64,000 nt of DNA from Prorocentrum cordatum (GCA_963575745.1 CAUYUJ010014173.1:139501-203500), one strand, 5' to 3'; positions 19,835 to 29,119 are shown, counted from the stretch's first letter. Translations and numbers: made by a program. Notes: generated by a model not told the origin, from the sequence alone.

Positions 19835-20705
19835 CTGAATGAACGGAGGGGGGGGAGAGAAGGGTGCCCTTCTCAGGCCCCAGAAGCCCCCTTCTGAGCC
19901 TTAAGGGGCACCTCTACAGACCATAAAAGGCCCCTTCTCTGCAGCCCTCGCTGCCCCTGCATTTGCCCCGCCCCCGCCCCCATAGTGCAATTGTTTTTTG
20001 TTCGCAGCGCCGGGTCTCAAGGTAGAGACCTGAAGTAGGAAGGCGACAAACGAAGGGGGGCTATGAATGGGGGGGAGAAGGGCGCCCTTCTCAGGCCCCA
20101 GAAGCCCCCTTCTTTGCCCTAAAGGGCACCTCTAAGGACCATAAAGGGCCCCTTCTCTTTCTTTCCAGCGCAATGTTGGGCCCCTTCTCTGCAGCCCTCG
20201 CTGCCCCTGCATTTGACGCCCCCCCCCCCCCCCCCCCCCACCCACCCACCCACCCCACCCACCACCACCGCCCCACACCCCGCCCCATTTTGCAATCGTT
20301 TCGCAACGTCGGATCTCAAGGTAGAGACCTGAAGTAGGAAGGCGACAAATGAAGGGGGGGCCATGAATGGGGGGGGGAGAAGGGTGCCCTCCTCAGGCCC
20401 CAGAAGCCCCCTTCTGGGCCCTAAAGGGCACCTCTAAGGACTATAAAGGGCCCCTTCTCTGCAGCCCTCGCTGCCCCTGCATTTGACGCCCCCCCCCCAT
20501 GCTTCGCAGCGTCGGGTCTCAAGGTAGAGACCTGAAGTAGGAAGGCGACAAATGAGGGGGAGCCATGAATGGGGGGGGGAGAAGGGTGCCCTCCTCAGGC
20601 CCCAGAAGCACCCTTCTGGGCCCTAAGGGGCACCTCTAAGGACCACAAAGGGCCCCTTCTCTGCAGCCCTCCCTGCCACCTGCACTTGTCGCCCCCCCCC
20701 TAGTG
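19835..20705 (+). repeat. Family F tandem unit, cluster 4 (three complete copies)
   Basis: The perfect entry hairpin occurs near 20019, 20314 (GGATCTCAAGG variant) and 20517. The first unit is preceded by a headless copy starting at about 19840. The long hairpin is well kept at about 20385-20440. The junction at 20220-20275 is a long C/CCA run. Confidence 0.9.
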
Positions 20706-20812
20706 CGCGCCCCCCGAGGCCCCTGGCGCGCGCCGCGCGCCGGGGAGCGAGCGGGGCCCAGCGCCGATCCCAGAGGTCCGCGCGGTTCCCCGCGCGGTTC
20801 CCCGAAGGTGTG
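20700..20812. mobile_element. Half copy of fold-back family A
   Basis: It follows directly on the last family F unit. GCGCCCCCCGAGG, CCTGGCGCGCGCCGCGCGCC, GGGGCCCAGCGCCGATCCCA and GAGGTCCGCGCGG match the centre and right arm of family A. The left arm is absent. From 20.81 to 21.48 kb no gene is recognised. A short hairpin at 21045-21090 (GAAGGCTTCTCAGAAGG / AGAAGCCTTC) lies within it. Confidence 0.5.
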
Positions 20813-21486
20813 TGTGTTTGCCTGTCGGTCGGAGGATGTGGGCAGAAACATGAAACACGACGGCACTGGAAGTAGGTTGGGCTTCCGCCAGCCCCCCGAA
20901 GAGGAAGGAAAGGGACAAAAACACTCGACTCTTGGAGTAGGAAGACGCCCAAATTGTAGATCTGGATCTGAGGATACAGAGATACCTCCTTTCAACGGCC
21001 GACGGTATTTGTGGCGAGCTCAGGGGGTATGGGGGAGGGGAAGGCTTCTCAGAAGGAGGCTGCTTCTAAGAAGCCTTCTCCCCTCCCCCTACCTCCCTCT
21101 GCGCGTGGCTGAGATTTGTATTGAACCCAGACCCCTTCGAGTCATGACAAAATCGCGAGAGGAAATGTTTTTGTTGTTGTTTGTAGCCTATGGGGGCCCT
21201 CACCGGGCCTCGACACCGTCGAAACACGATTCAGGATGAAGAACGGATCCTGGGGAATGGGTCGAGACCTCTGGGAGTCGACGTTATTGAAAAAACATGA
21301 CGTCGGGGGTCTGGGAAAGGAGCCATAATCATTTGGGAGCGGACCTACGTTAAGAGGCCCAGAGCATAGGGATAGGAGGTCTTTCCAGCAGATGTGTCAA
21401 ACCAGGCCACCCAAACTATTTATCCCCAGTGCGAAGGCGGGGACCTAAGTTAGGCTACGTCATCATTGAATTCTTAAGATTAGGGG

Positions 21487-21620
21487 TAGGTCGGGCATGT
21501 CCCCCTGCAGGCGGGCTTCGGAAGAAAAATCAAATATTCAGAAGAGCACGAACAATCGTCACCAGACTATTTTTTGGCTATTCCTGCATGCTCCCCCCGT
21601 AGAGGGATCGACTTAGGTTA
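21487..21620 (+). repeat. Dispersed repeat, paired with 3217-3370
   Basis: The second copy: AGGTCGGGCATGTCCCCCTG, AGAAAAATCAAA, CACCAGACTATTTTT and CCGTAGAGGGATCG. Confidence 0.6.
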
Positions 21621-21830
21621 GGCGACCTGATAGCCTCGATGCCCCGGGGCGGGGAGCGGTCGACGCCCCCCGCCACGCGAGCGGCCGAAGAGCTCGAGTC
21701 AGCATCGCCCCAGGAGATCGCATCGGACCGGACACCGTGTATCAAATCGGACCGCACCTGAGGGCAATATTTCTGTCAATGTCCACTGCAGTATGGAGTT
21801 TCGGGTTCTTTGTCCCAGAAGCCCGACTCG

Positions 21831-21889
21831 CACTGGATATGGATAAAAATCTGGTCCCCTAGAGGCTCCATCGTTATCCATATCCAGTG
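21831..21889. repeat. Inverted repeat with perfect 16-bp arms
   Basis: CACTGGATATGGATAA (21831-21846) and its exact complement (21874-21889) flank a 27-bp loop. ATGGATATGGATA recurs at about 21934, and a similar GGTGGATATGGAC word builds the fold-back at 22527. Confidence 0.8.
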
Positions 21890-21990
21890 CGCCTCGGCCT
21901 TGTGGCACCCCTTCCAAGAAAATCCAAGACGCAATGGATATGGATACAAAGCTTGCCCGCAGCACCGGCACGGAGTCGAAATCGGATCGA

Positions 21991-22179
21991 GTACAGCAGG
22001 AGCTCGACCACAAGAAAAATTCCGCAAGAAGCCCAACCCCAGAACCCCAGGGCGTCCATCGGTTTTTGGCATGGCAACGTCACGCTTTCCATGGCACAAC
22101 CATCGAAACCCAAGAAAACCAAGAAACCCCGGGGACCCTGGAGGCGAGCAGGGTCTTTCTTGGCATGGGCTTCCACTGT
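21991..22179. mobile_element. TIR element, family E (full copy)
   Basis: The left end TACAGCAGGAGCTCGACCAC pairs imperfectly with the right end CTTGGCATGGGCTTCCACTG (complement CAGTGGAAGCCCATGCCAAG). The interior words AGAAACCCAAC..GAACCCCAGGGCG, GGCA(T/A)GG(C/G)AACGTCACGC, CCATCGAAACCCAAGAAA and ACCCTGGAGGCGAGCAGG recur in the copies at 56.4, 59.0 and 61.4 kb. Confidence 0.7.
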
Positions 22180-22526
22180 TCGGGCGGGACTTAATGGGGG
22201 GGTCATGAACGGGGGGATCAGAAAAGGTCCCCTTTCGTGCTCCTTTCGGGCCCCTCCAGAGCCCCAGGGGGCTCGTTTAGGTACTGTTTGGGTACCTTTT
22301 CGAACCACCCTCGCCACCCCCCCATTTATGACCCCCCCATTACGCGGCGCCCAAACTGTACCCAGTCGGACCGCACTGGCCCGGAGTCGGAGTCGTATAC
22401 CGAAGACCGGCGGCGCCGGGCTGCACAACAGCGCCCCGTGCGAGCATCGGGCCGCACCGGATCGCCAGAGCATCCGAGTCGGATCGAGTCGGGCCGGCCA
22501 GAGCCGACATCGAAGCTGCGAGGCGG

Positions 22527-22713
22527 GGATTTATCCAGATCCACCGCCTGGGAACCGACGCCCTGGTGCCCCAGCGGGCGGTGGATACGGACATATTTCC
22601 GCCCCCGGGGGCCCGAAAATGTCCATATCCACCGCCTGCCGAGGCTCCGAAAACTGACCCTCCAGGCGGTGGATATGGACAAATTCCCGCCTCGGAGAGT
22701 CGGATCGATCGGA
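22527..22713. repeat. Nested double inverted repeat (GGTGGATATGGAC arms)
   Basis: The outer arms CGAGGCGGGGATTTATCCAG.. and ..GACAAATTCCCGCCTCGG are complementary with few mismatches. Inside them GCGGTGGATACGGACAT pairs with ATGTCCATATCCACCGC. All four arms carry the same TCCATATCCACCGCC word, so several alternative hairpins are possible. Confidence 0.75.
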
Positions 22714-22734
22714 TCGAAACTCGGGAGCGGCCAA

Positions 22735-22907
22735 GAGGGGAGCGTCCAAGAGGGGGGGGGGGTGCAAATCATGACCGGCGGCATGTGCGCGGCCCAGGCT
22801 GGGGGCCAGGGACGTGAAAAAATAAGAAGAGGCGCCATGAAATCTGGGGAAACATCATGGCCCACGCCATGATATCCACCCCCCCCTAGTCATCACCCCC
22901 CTCTTTT
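22735..22907 (+). repeat. Dispersed repeat, paired with 59800-59987
   Basis: AGCGTCCAAGAGGGG, CAAATCATGA(C/T)(C/T)GGCGGCA, GTGCGCGGCCCAG, GGGGCCAGGGACGT, AATAAGAA, GAAATCTGGGGAAACATCAT and GCCATGATATCC..CCCCCTAGTCATCACCCCCC are nearly identical in both copies. It is the best conserved repeat pair in the window. Confidence 0.8.
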
Positions 22908-23060
22908 AGGGAGCCCACAAAGGACGTACGCGCCCAGCTATGTACATGAACACAGTCCCTTGAAACGCGAGACCAGCCGCATGAGACGAACATTCGCGCA
23001 ATGCAAACTCTCGAAACCAGCGTGGATTCATGCACGTGTACGTCCTCCTTTCGCTCTTGA
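22908..23060 (+). repeat. Dispersed repeat, paired with 10090-10232
   Basis: GGGAGCCCACAAAGGACGTA, GCTATGTACATGAACACAG, CTCTCGAAACCAGCGTGGAT and TGTACGTCCTCCTTTCGCTC. Family C copy 2 begins 38 bp further on. Confidence 0.7.
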
Positions 23061-23097
23061 TCTTTGCCGCCCCCGAGAAATCGACCCTGCGATTTTG

Positions 23098-23299
23098 GAC
23101 GCCCGAAATGGGACGGAAAAAATGGGTACAATGCCCAACCACAAATGTTGTCCAAAACCAACAGCGGCCGCTGTTGGGCAGGCGGTCTTCTGTCTCGAAT
23201 TGACACAGGCCGCAGCGGCGCGGACAGCGAGTTCTGTTCCAAATGAACAGGAACTGCTGTTGGGCATTGTACCCATTCTTTCCGTACCCATTTCGTTCG
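23098..23299. mobile_element. TIR element, family C (copy 2)
   Basis: The left TIR begins GGACGCCCGAAATGGGACGG (one base shorter than copy 1). The right TIR ends ATTCTTTCCGTACCCATTTCG. The interior repeats the palindrome CCAACAGCGGCCGCTGTTGG and the CTGTTC/GAACAG stem. A strongly diverged third copy is split across about 30150-30520. Confidence 0.75.
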
Positions 23300-23734
23300 T
23301 GCCGAGCGATGGCGCCCGAGCGGCCCGGGGCGGAGCGGAGGGAGGCCGGCAGAGCTGCGCGGGCGTGGTGGTGGGGGCCTGCGCCCGCCCCGGCGGGCCG
23401 AGGGTGCCTCGCCGAGGTGCCGTCCCGTGTCCGTGCAGCAGCTGGGCCCCCGGCGGGCCTCTCGAGGCCCACAGCGCACAGCCCGATCGAGCCCACCCTC
23501 GAGGGCGAGACATCCACCCCCACAAGAAGTGGGGAAACGGACTCTACAGTCGGGGCGTTGACCTAAGGAACCCTAAATAAAGGAACGAGGCCCCCATTTT
23601 CCATAAGTTGAACTTCGATTTCGTATCGAAAACCTAAGGAAATCTAAGGCAAGCTGCGAAACAATCAAGGAACGCCGAGCCCCTCCCCAACGAAAAGGGT
23701 TCCTTCTTCAGGGCCCCGACTGTATGCACCGACC

Positions 23735-23942
23735 CTTTTCCCGACCCTGCGCTGAGATTCGCACAGGAACGCGGAGTCTGGTGTGTACGGGACCCTGGTG
23801 TATACATTTTTCGTCGTTTCCCCGGGACATCGGGGAAAAAAGTGTACACCACACCACCCCAGCGTCGTCCCCGACCCTTCAAAAGTCCTGGGATTGAACA
23901 AACAACCCGCCACTGGTAATGTAGATGTTCCAGTTTCCGAAT
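23735..23942 (+). repeat. Dispersed repeat, paired with 11262-11455
   Basis: The second copy, with GACCCTGCGCTGAGATTCGC, CCCTGGTGTATACA, GTGTACACCACACCACCCC, GTCCTGGGATTGAAC and CCGCCACTGGTAATGTAG. Confidence 0.7.
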
Positions 23943-23954
23943 AATCACCCCGAC

Positions 23955-24110
23955 AAGCGGAAGCGAAGCCGCTTAGAAAACGCACCCACAAGAGGAATCG
24001 GAATCGAACGGGGCAGGGCTGTTCCGTGAACACGCCCAGGGCCGTTTGTAGCAACGCCGATCATCGGGTCCGGGTGGCTCTTCCGCCCCTGACACTGGGG
24101 GGGGGGCGGG
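23955..24110 (+). repeat. Dispersed repeat, paired with 25243-25385
   Basis: AAACGCACCCACAA(G/A)AGGAATCG, GGGCAGGGCTGT, ACGCCCAGGGCCGTTT, AACGCC(G/A)AT(C/T)ATCGGGTCC and GGTGGCT(C/T)TTCC occur in the same order in both. Confidence 0.7.
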
Positions 24111-24461
24111 ATCAAAACGCCCAGACACTTTTTGTTCAACGACCACCCCACCGATCCGAAGACGGCTGCGCTGCATCACGAAGCAGCCAGGCGGCGCCAC
24201 GGCACGAAACGGAGGAGCCCAAAGCCAACGAGCAAAACGCGAGCCCAACGACCAGACGAAGCGTGCAGGCCTCCAAGTCTTGAGGCCAAGGACAAGTGCA
24301 AACACTTTCTGGAGGACTTGGGCCCCAATTTCGCCCGCCGTGGGGCCTGCTGACTAAGGCCTGCAGAGACCTGTGGAGCTCCACGGATGGGCGCGATGAA
24401 GCGTGATGGGCTCTCCCAACGGCTCTTGGCCAAACACCCTCACTTGGACACAACCTCTCAT

Positions 24462-24558
24462 TAGAGAGAGAGAGAGAGAAAGAGAAAGAGAAAAAAAGAA
24501 AAACAAAAGAGAGAGAGAGAGAGAGAGAGAGAAAAAAAAAAAAAAAAAAAAAAAAAAA
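24462..24558 (+). repeat. GA-rich tract ending in poly(A)
   Basis: GAGAGAGAG and AAAGAGAAAG words pass into about 28 A residues. A family A fold-back begins 22 bp downstream. It might be an insertion scar or a simple purine microsatellite. No upstream reading frame supports a processed transcript. Confidence 0.85.
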
Positions 24559-24580
24559 CGTAAACATCAACTTTCGAAGG

Positions 24581-24699
24581 TCCGCGCGAATTTCTTGGAT
24601 TTGCGCTGGGCCCCCCTCACTGGCGCGCGCAGTGCCCCAGAGGCGGCGCCAGAGGCGCCGCCAGGGGGCCCCAGCGCGGACCCGAGAAATCCGCACGGA
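24581..24699. mobile_element. Fold-back element, family A
   Basis: 36-bp arms lie at 24581-24616 (TCCGCGCGAATTTCTTGGAT..) and 24664-24699 (..GACCCGAGAAATCCGCACGG), with about 29 of 36 positions matching. The loop is rich in GGCGCCAGAGGCGCC. The downstream flank ACACTTTTTGTTCATG matches the other copies. Confidence 0.75.
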
Positions 24700-24756
24700 G
24701 CGCCGACACTTTTTGTTCATGCGTTTTTTTGTTTTGTTCTTCTTCGACCAAATGCA

Positions 24757-24762
<6 letters not shown>

Positions 24763-24789
<27 letters not shown>

Positions 24790-24800
24790 GCACACATACC
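24763..24800 (+). repeat. (CA)n microsatellite
   Basis: A short CA run. A second short CACA run is at 24967-24990. Otherwise 24.8-25.24 kb shows no recognised feature. Confidence 0.9.
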
Positions 24801-25242
24801 TGGCCCTTGCCCCAGCGCTCTGCAGAGGCCATGCGGGGCGTGCCAGAGAGAGGGCGAGAGAGGGGGGGCCTCGCCGTCGGCCGCAATGAGCTGCCTCGCT
24901 ACGCCCGTCGTGGCACGCAGGTCGTCGTGCCGTGCGTGGAGCGTTCGTGCCCACGCACACATACGCAAGCACACACACACACACACGAGCACTTCGAGGA
25001 CAGAACACGCCTCGAAGAGGGGCACATCGAACATAGAAAACCCGCACGGCACCGTCCACCCTGTGACCGCCTTGCTGCAGGACCTCCGCCGCTCGACACG
25101 GCTTCCACAGCTGCCGACCGTGCTCCCCGCCCCCTGTGCGGCAGGGCGTCGTCAAACAGGCACCGCCCTGGACCACGTCTGCAAGCGACGCGCACTCGAA
25201 GAGGGACCCCCCCCCCCCGCCCAAGAATTACTCCGGCACGCG

Positions 25243-25385
25243 AAACCGTTTGGTAAACGCACCCACAAAAGGAATCGAACAGGGCAGGGCTGTGTAGTAA
25301 ACGCCCAGGGCCGTTTCGCAAACGCCAATTATCGGGTCCCGGTGGCTTTTCCTCCCTTGACACAGCTACCGCCCTTGACCGCGTC
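25243..25385 (+). repeat. Dispersed repeat, paired with 23955-24110
   Basis: The second copy: AAACGCACCCACAAAAGGAA, AGGGCAGGGCTGTGTAG, CGCCCAGGGCCGTTTCGC and ATCGGGTCCCGGTGGC. Confidence 0.7.
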
Positions 25386-25654
25386 TGTTCGCGACGCGCA
25401 CTCGGAGGCCCTCGAGGAGCGATCGCGCGCTCCGCAACCCGAAGCCACCCTGAGTGACGCCCGAAGGAGCCGTTCGGAAAACCGCCCCGGCAGCTTCCAA
25501 AGAACGGCCTGGGAGCCGCACCTCCAAATAGCCATGCCCGCGCTGGCGCGGGAGTGGCGCACAGGACCTCGGGCGGCCTGCTTCGGGCCTCCTGCGTGGA
25601 ACAGCCTTGACGCCAGCGCGTGGAACCCTGCAGCCCTTGGCGGCGCCAACAACG

Positions 25655-25770
25655 GGGTATGGGGGAGGGGGGAGGCGTCTCAGAAAGAGGCTGCTTCTTA
25701 GAAGGCGCTTTGCATCTATAGATAAGGCCCGCGCCTTCTAAGAAGCGGGGCGCTTCTAAAAGACAAGGTA
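25655..25770. repeat. Fold-back segment with CTTCTTAGAAG core
   Basis: GGGTATGGGGGAGGGG, AGGCTGCTTCTTAGAAGGCGC and GCGCCTTCTAAGAAGCGGGGC form nested hairpins. The phrase GGGAGGGG..CTCAGAA(G/A)GAGGCTGCTTCT is shared with 21030-21090 and, weakly, with 29515-29560. Confidence 0.6.
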
Positions 25771-25799
25771 CCCATACTGCTACTCCACGAACCTCTCCG

Positions 25800-25905
25800 A
25801 ACGCTCTGACCAGAAGTTCGAAACGAATCCAGCGGTGGCGACAAGGGCCAACCAGGAGACCCAAGAAAGGGGAAGACAAGGGAAAGGTAGCGGTATGGAC
25901 ACTTC
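25800..25905 (+). repeat. Dispersed repeat (three copies)
   Basis: TTCGAAACGAATCCAGCGG, TGGCGACAAGGGCC and ACCAGGAGACCCAAGAAAGG. Collinear with 9085 and 11915. Confidence 0.6.
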
Positions 25906-25951
25906 TTCTCCTTCTGAGAACAGCTCTGACGCCAGCGTGTGGTACCTTGTA

Positions 25952-26128
25952 CAGTCGGCCCGCACCGTGAGGGATGCGCGATAAGGATGCACGGGCCTTG
26001 GGCGACCATGTCGAAGCTTCTCGAACGGGGCGCGGCCGACGAGACTGGCCAAAGATGGACCGAGGTGGCAAGGATGCAAGGGTGCCTTTGGGAATGTCGC
26101 CCATCCTTACTATGCGGGTTTGACATTA
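25952..26128. mobile_element. TIR element, family D
   Basis: The left end CAGTCGGCCCGCACCGTGAG is a diverged partner of the right end CCATCCTTACTATGCGGGTT. The interior GATAAGGATGCACGGGCCTT, TCGAAGCTTCTCGAACGGGG, GATGGACCGAGGTGGCAAGG and ATGCAAGGGTGCCTTTGGGA is collinear with the next copy. Confidence 0.7.
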
Positions 26129-26202
26129 GGCAAGAGGGACCTCTGGCGCGAGGACTAAGGGAATGAAGTGTGTGGCCGACTCCAAGGCGAATGACCAATG
26201 GG

Positions 26203-26236
26203 AAGGTTACCCATCCTTACTATGCGGGTTGACTGC
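26203..26236. mobile_element. Solo right end of family D
   Basis: GGAAGGTTACCCATCC followed by TTACTATGCGGGTTGACTGC matches the right TIR, without the rest of the element. Confidence 0.6.
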
Positions 26237-26363
26237 AGCTCTCGACCCCGTCTGCCGAACGGACCTCGCGCTGCGGCCCAGCCCGCGCCGGCGGCCCACG
26301 GGGCTCCGAGGCGGGCCTCCGGAGCCCGAAGCCTGGCTCCGGCCGCCCCGACGACGACCACCA

Positions 26364-26536
26364 CAGTCAACCAGTATAGTAAGGATGTGCGATAAGGATG
26401 CAAGGGCCTTGGACGCCCATTTCGATGCTTGTCGAGCGAGGCGCGGCCAGCGAAAGCGGCGAACGATGGACCGAGGAGGCAAGGATGCAGGGGTACCCTT
26501 GGGAAGGTTGCCCATCCTTACTATGCGGGTTGACTG
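26364..26536. mobile_element. TIR element, family D (best copy)
   Basis: A 173-bp element with 27-bp TIRs, 24 of 27 matching. The left TIR is CAGTCAACCAGTATAGTAAG at 26364 and the right TIR is the complement of CAGTCAACCCGCATAGTAAG ending at 26536. There is no coding capacity. Other copies are at 25952, 28675 and 58360. Confidence 0.8.
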
Positions 26537-26597
26537 CGCCATCATGAGCACGACGGGGCCCCGGGGGCGGCCGCGGCGGCGGCGGCGGCGGCGGCGG

Positions 26598-26700
26598 TGA
26601 GCCGAGCGCCTCCAGCCGCCCCTGGCGCGCCCGGCGCGCCAGGGAGGGAGGCCCAGCGCAGACCCACGAGAGATCCGCGCAGGCCTCCGAGGGCTCTGTG
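26598..26700. mobile_element. Half copy of fold-back family A
   Basis: CCTGGCGCGCCCGGCGCGCC, AGGGAGGGAGGCCCAGCGCA and GACCCACGAGAGATCCGCGC match the centre and right arm. A GGA array follows at 26730. Confidence 0.55.
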
Positions 26701-26729
26701 TTTAGGCGGCTGTTTGTTGCGACGGCCGC

Positions 26730-26870
26730 AGGAGGAGGAAGAGGAGGAGGAGGAGGAGGAGGAGGAGGAGGACGAGGAGGAGGAGGAGGAGGACGAGGAG
26801 GAGGAGGAGGAGGACGAGGAGGAGGAGGAGGAGGAGGACGAGGAGGAGGAGGAGGAGGAGGAGGAGGAGC
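26730..26870 (+). repeat. (GGA)n with periodic GGACGA
   Basis: GGA triplets with GAC inserted about every 24-30 bp. A shorter GGA run is at 27189-27225. From 26.88 to 27.75 kb the plus and minus strands have long open but GC-driven frames. I support no gene there. Confidence 0.9.
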
Positions 26871-28276
26871 GCCCCTGAGGCGAAGAATCCAGGTTCTCAG
26901 GGCCCGCTTGCGCCCGCCGCGCGGCTCGCGGGGCCGCTCAGGGCGGGGAGGTCAGGGTCCGCGCAGGCGACGTCGTCGTTGACCAGCATGTGCACGTCGA
27001 ACTCGCCGACGAGGTTGTCCGCTAGGTCGTAGCCGGGGAAGAGCGCACCGTGGACTGCGGAGGGGGTGAAAGCACCATCGGCGTCGCCGAGCGCCACCAG
27101 CGCCGCGGGGACGAAGAGCGTGTGGTCAGGGAAGGCGCCCTCGACGATCTCGGAGATGCCAACATTACGTATCTCCGGCAGGGTTAAGATAGGAGGAGGA
27201 GGAGGAGGAGGAGGAGGAGGAGGAAGAGAAGGACGACGACGGCGGCGGCGGCGGCAGCGGCCATCGCGGCGGAGGCGGCGGCGACTGCGACGACGAGGCG
27301 ACGGATCCTCGCCCGCAGCGGGCCCTTCTGGTCCAGCGCGGCCCCGCGCGCGCCTGGCCTGGGCGCCAGGCCCAGCCTGTGCAACACGCCCGCGCCCTCG
27401 GCGGGCCTGGCCGGCCTCGGGCGGGGGGGGGTCTCGTTGTGGGCAGCTGCGCGCAAGAGAGAGGGGGGCAACTTCAGGGGGGGACAAGCTCAAAAGGGGG
27501 GAAACATCGAGCTCCACCCGGCGACACATGGCCGGGAGATGTGCGACATGCCCACGACAGCGAATCCGCACGCTCCTGGGCGGGGCGGGCTATACTTGGC
27601 CCCTGTCGTCGATCAATCGATGATTGGGGGCCCGTGCGCTCCCCCCTGAGCCGATCCCCCCTACAGGCCTCGGAACAAATTAGCGAACACATGCCACATT
27701 CATCCGTCAAAGTTGGCGGTGGGTCTGATGAGATGCACTTCGACCGCAGTCTCCCGCGCGCGTGCCAACGTTGAGTTTGGGGGGGAGGGGGAGTGTTCAG
27801 TAATTGTTTCCCTCTACCGTATCATTGCCCCTGAAGGAGTCACCCGCCAAACGTGCCCGTCGGCTCCCAGAGGTTACGGTCGGGAACTTCTGCACAGCGT
27901 GTCGCGGCGGCGGCCCCGGCCACACGCTGTGCCCTGCGAGCGGATCGCGTGCCGCTTGGCTCCGCGGGGAGGGGGGCTGGGAAAAAGCTCGGGAGGCTGA
28001 CGCTTGGGCCTGGGACGTGGATGGCATGTCGTGCCAAGGCGGGCCAGAACTGGCAGAGCAACACAACGTCCCAGACTGTGTCCAGCCTCGGGGTGCTTGT
28101 CAGCAGCTGTTCCTCGTCGAGAGCGTTCTGGGGTGCCCGCCCCGTCCAGGACGGCTGTCGGAGGCCCGAGTTGTGGTCCGAATGCCATTGGAGATAAACG
28201 GGCGAGAGCACCGCCACCGTCGCACGGTCACTTGCGCGAGCCCATATGAAGACGGCAAGGCGACGACGACGATCAC

Positions 28277-28307
<31 letters not shown>

Positions 28308-28674
28308 CCGCAGGCTCCCTAGGAACCACGAAGAACAGGAGTCCCGAGGGAACCCAAGGAAATCCCTGGGGAATCCGGAAGGAATCCCAGGGAATCCATC
28401 GTAAATCCAAGGGGATACGAGTATTGCCAGCCGAAAACTTTGGGGGGGAGGGGTGCTGCTCTACAACCATCGCACGGGCAGCCGTAAGACGAAGGCCGGA
28501 TCAGGACAAATCCGCATTATTGGCAGCTCAGAACGGAGGGTTCAAAGGGTAGGAGGTCAGAGAAAGAGAGAGGGGCACGCTCAAGCCTTTTGGCTCGTCA
28601 CGCGCTGTTCTGACTTTCAGCCGGCTGCACGCAAGAGTAACCCTAGGCAAGAGTGACCTTTGGCGCGCAGACTA

Positions 28675-28847
28675 CAATCAACCCGTATCATAAAGACGCG
28701 CGCTGGGGATACAAGGGCCTTGAAAGGCCATGACGAAGCTTCTCGAGCGGGGCGCTGCCAGCGAAGTCGTCGAATGATGGACCGAGGAGGCAAGGATGCA
28801 AGGGTACCCTTGGGAAGGATGCCCATCCTTCCTATGCGGGCTACTGC
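28675..28847. mobile_element. TIR element, family D (diverged)
   Basis: The left end CAATCAACCCGTATCATAAA and right end GCCCATCCTTCCTATGCGGG are weaker TIRs. The interior CAAGGGCCTTGAAAGGCC, CGAAGCTTCTCGAGCGGGGC, GATGGACCGAGGAGGCAAGG and GGGTACCCTTGGGAAGG is collinear with the other copies. Length is 173 bp, equal to the 26364 copy. Confidence 0.7.
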
Positions 28848-28970
28848 AGGCAAGGAGTGGCCCTCTGGTGCGCGGACGTCGGGGACGCAGCGTGGCCGAC
28901 CCCAAGCGCGCAAGCAGCCACTGTCGCATGGCGCTCGGCGGCTGGGGGGACCCTTTGGAGTCCCGACACG

Positions 28971-29109
28971 GTGCGGTGACGGACCGTGCGGCGACCTCGC
29001 CATCCCCCCAGGCCTCACCGCACGGTCCGTCACCGCACGGTTTTGGAACCCCAGAGGCCCCTGTCGCCCGAGGCGTCCTCGGAGAAGGACTCGAGTGCCA
29101 AAACCGTGC
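28971..29109. repeat. Chained inverted repeats (GCACGGT arms)
   Basis: GTGCGGTGACGGACCGTGCG (28971-28990) pairs perfectly with the arm at 29018-29038 (21 bp in all). Directly after it GCACGGTTTTGG (29035-29046) pairs with CCAAAACCGTGC (29098-29109). The arms share GCACGGT, so two hairpins compete for the middle arm. Confidence 0.8.
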
Positions 29110-29119
29110 GCCCCGTTTG

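Noticed and set aside
12556-20705. CRISPR-like array
   Set aside because: Units are ~200 bp and fully repeated with no short unique spacers of constant length. The context is eukaryotic.
24462-24558. Poly(A) tail of a processed retrogene
   Set aside because: The upstream sequence is a GA microsatellite, with no reading frame and no target-site duplication seen.
26203-26536. Conserved ~50-residue minus-strand peptide in family D copies
   Set aside because: The frame is kept only because the element is short and recently copied. There is no start codon or synonymous pattern to support translation.
28580-28600. Spliced-leader relic (TTTTGGCTC word)
   Set aside because: Only CCTTTTGGCTCG matches. 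The CCGTAGCC start and the AAG end expected for a dinoflagellate leader are absent.
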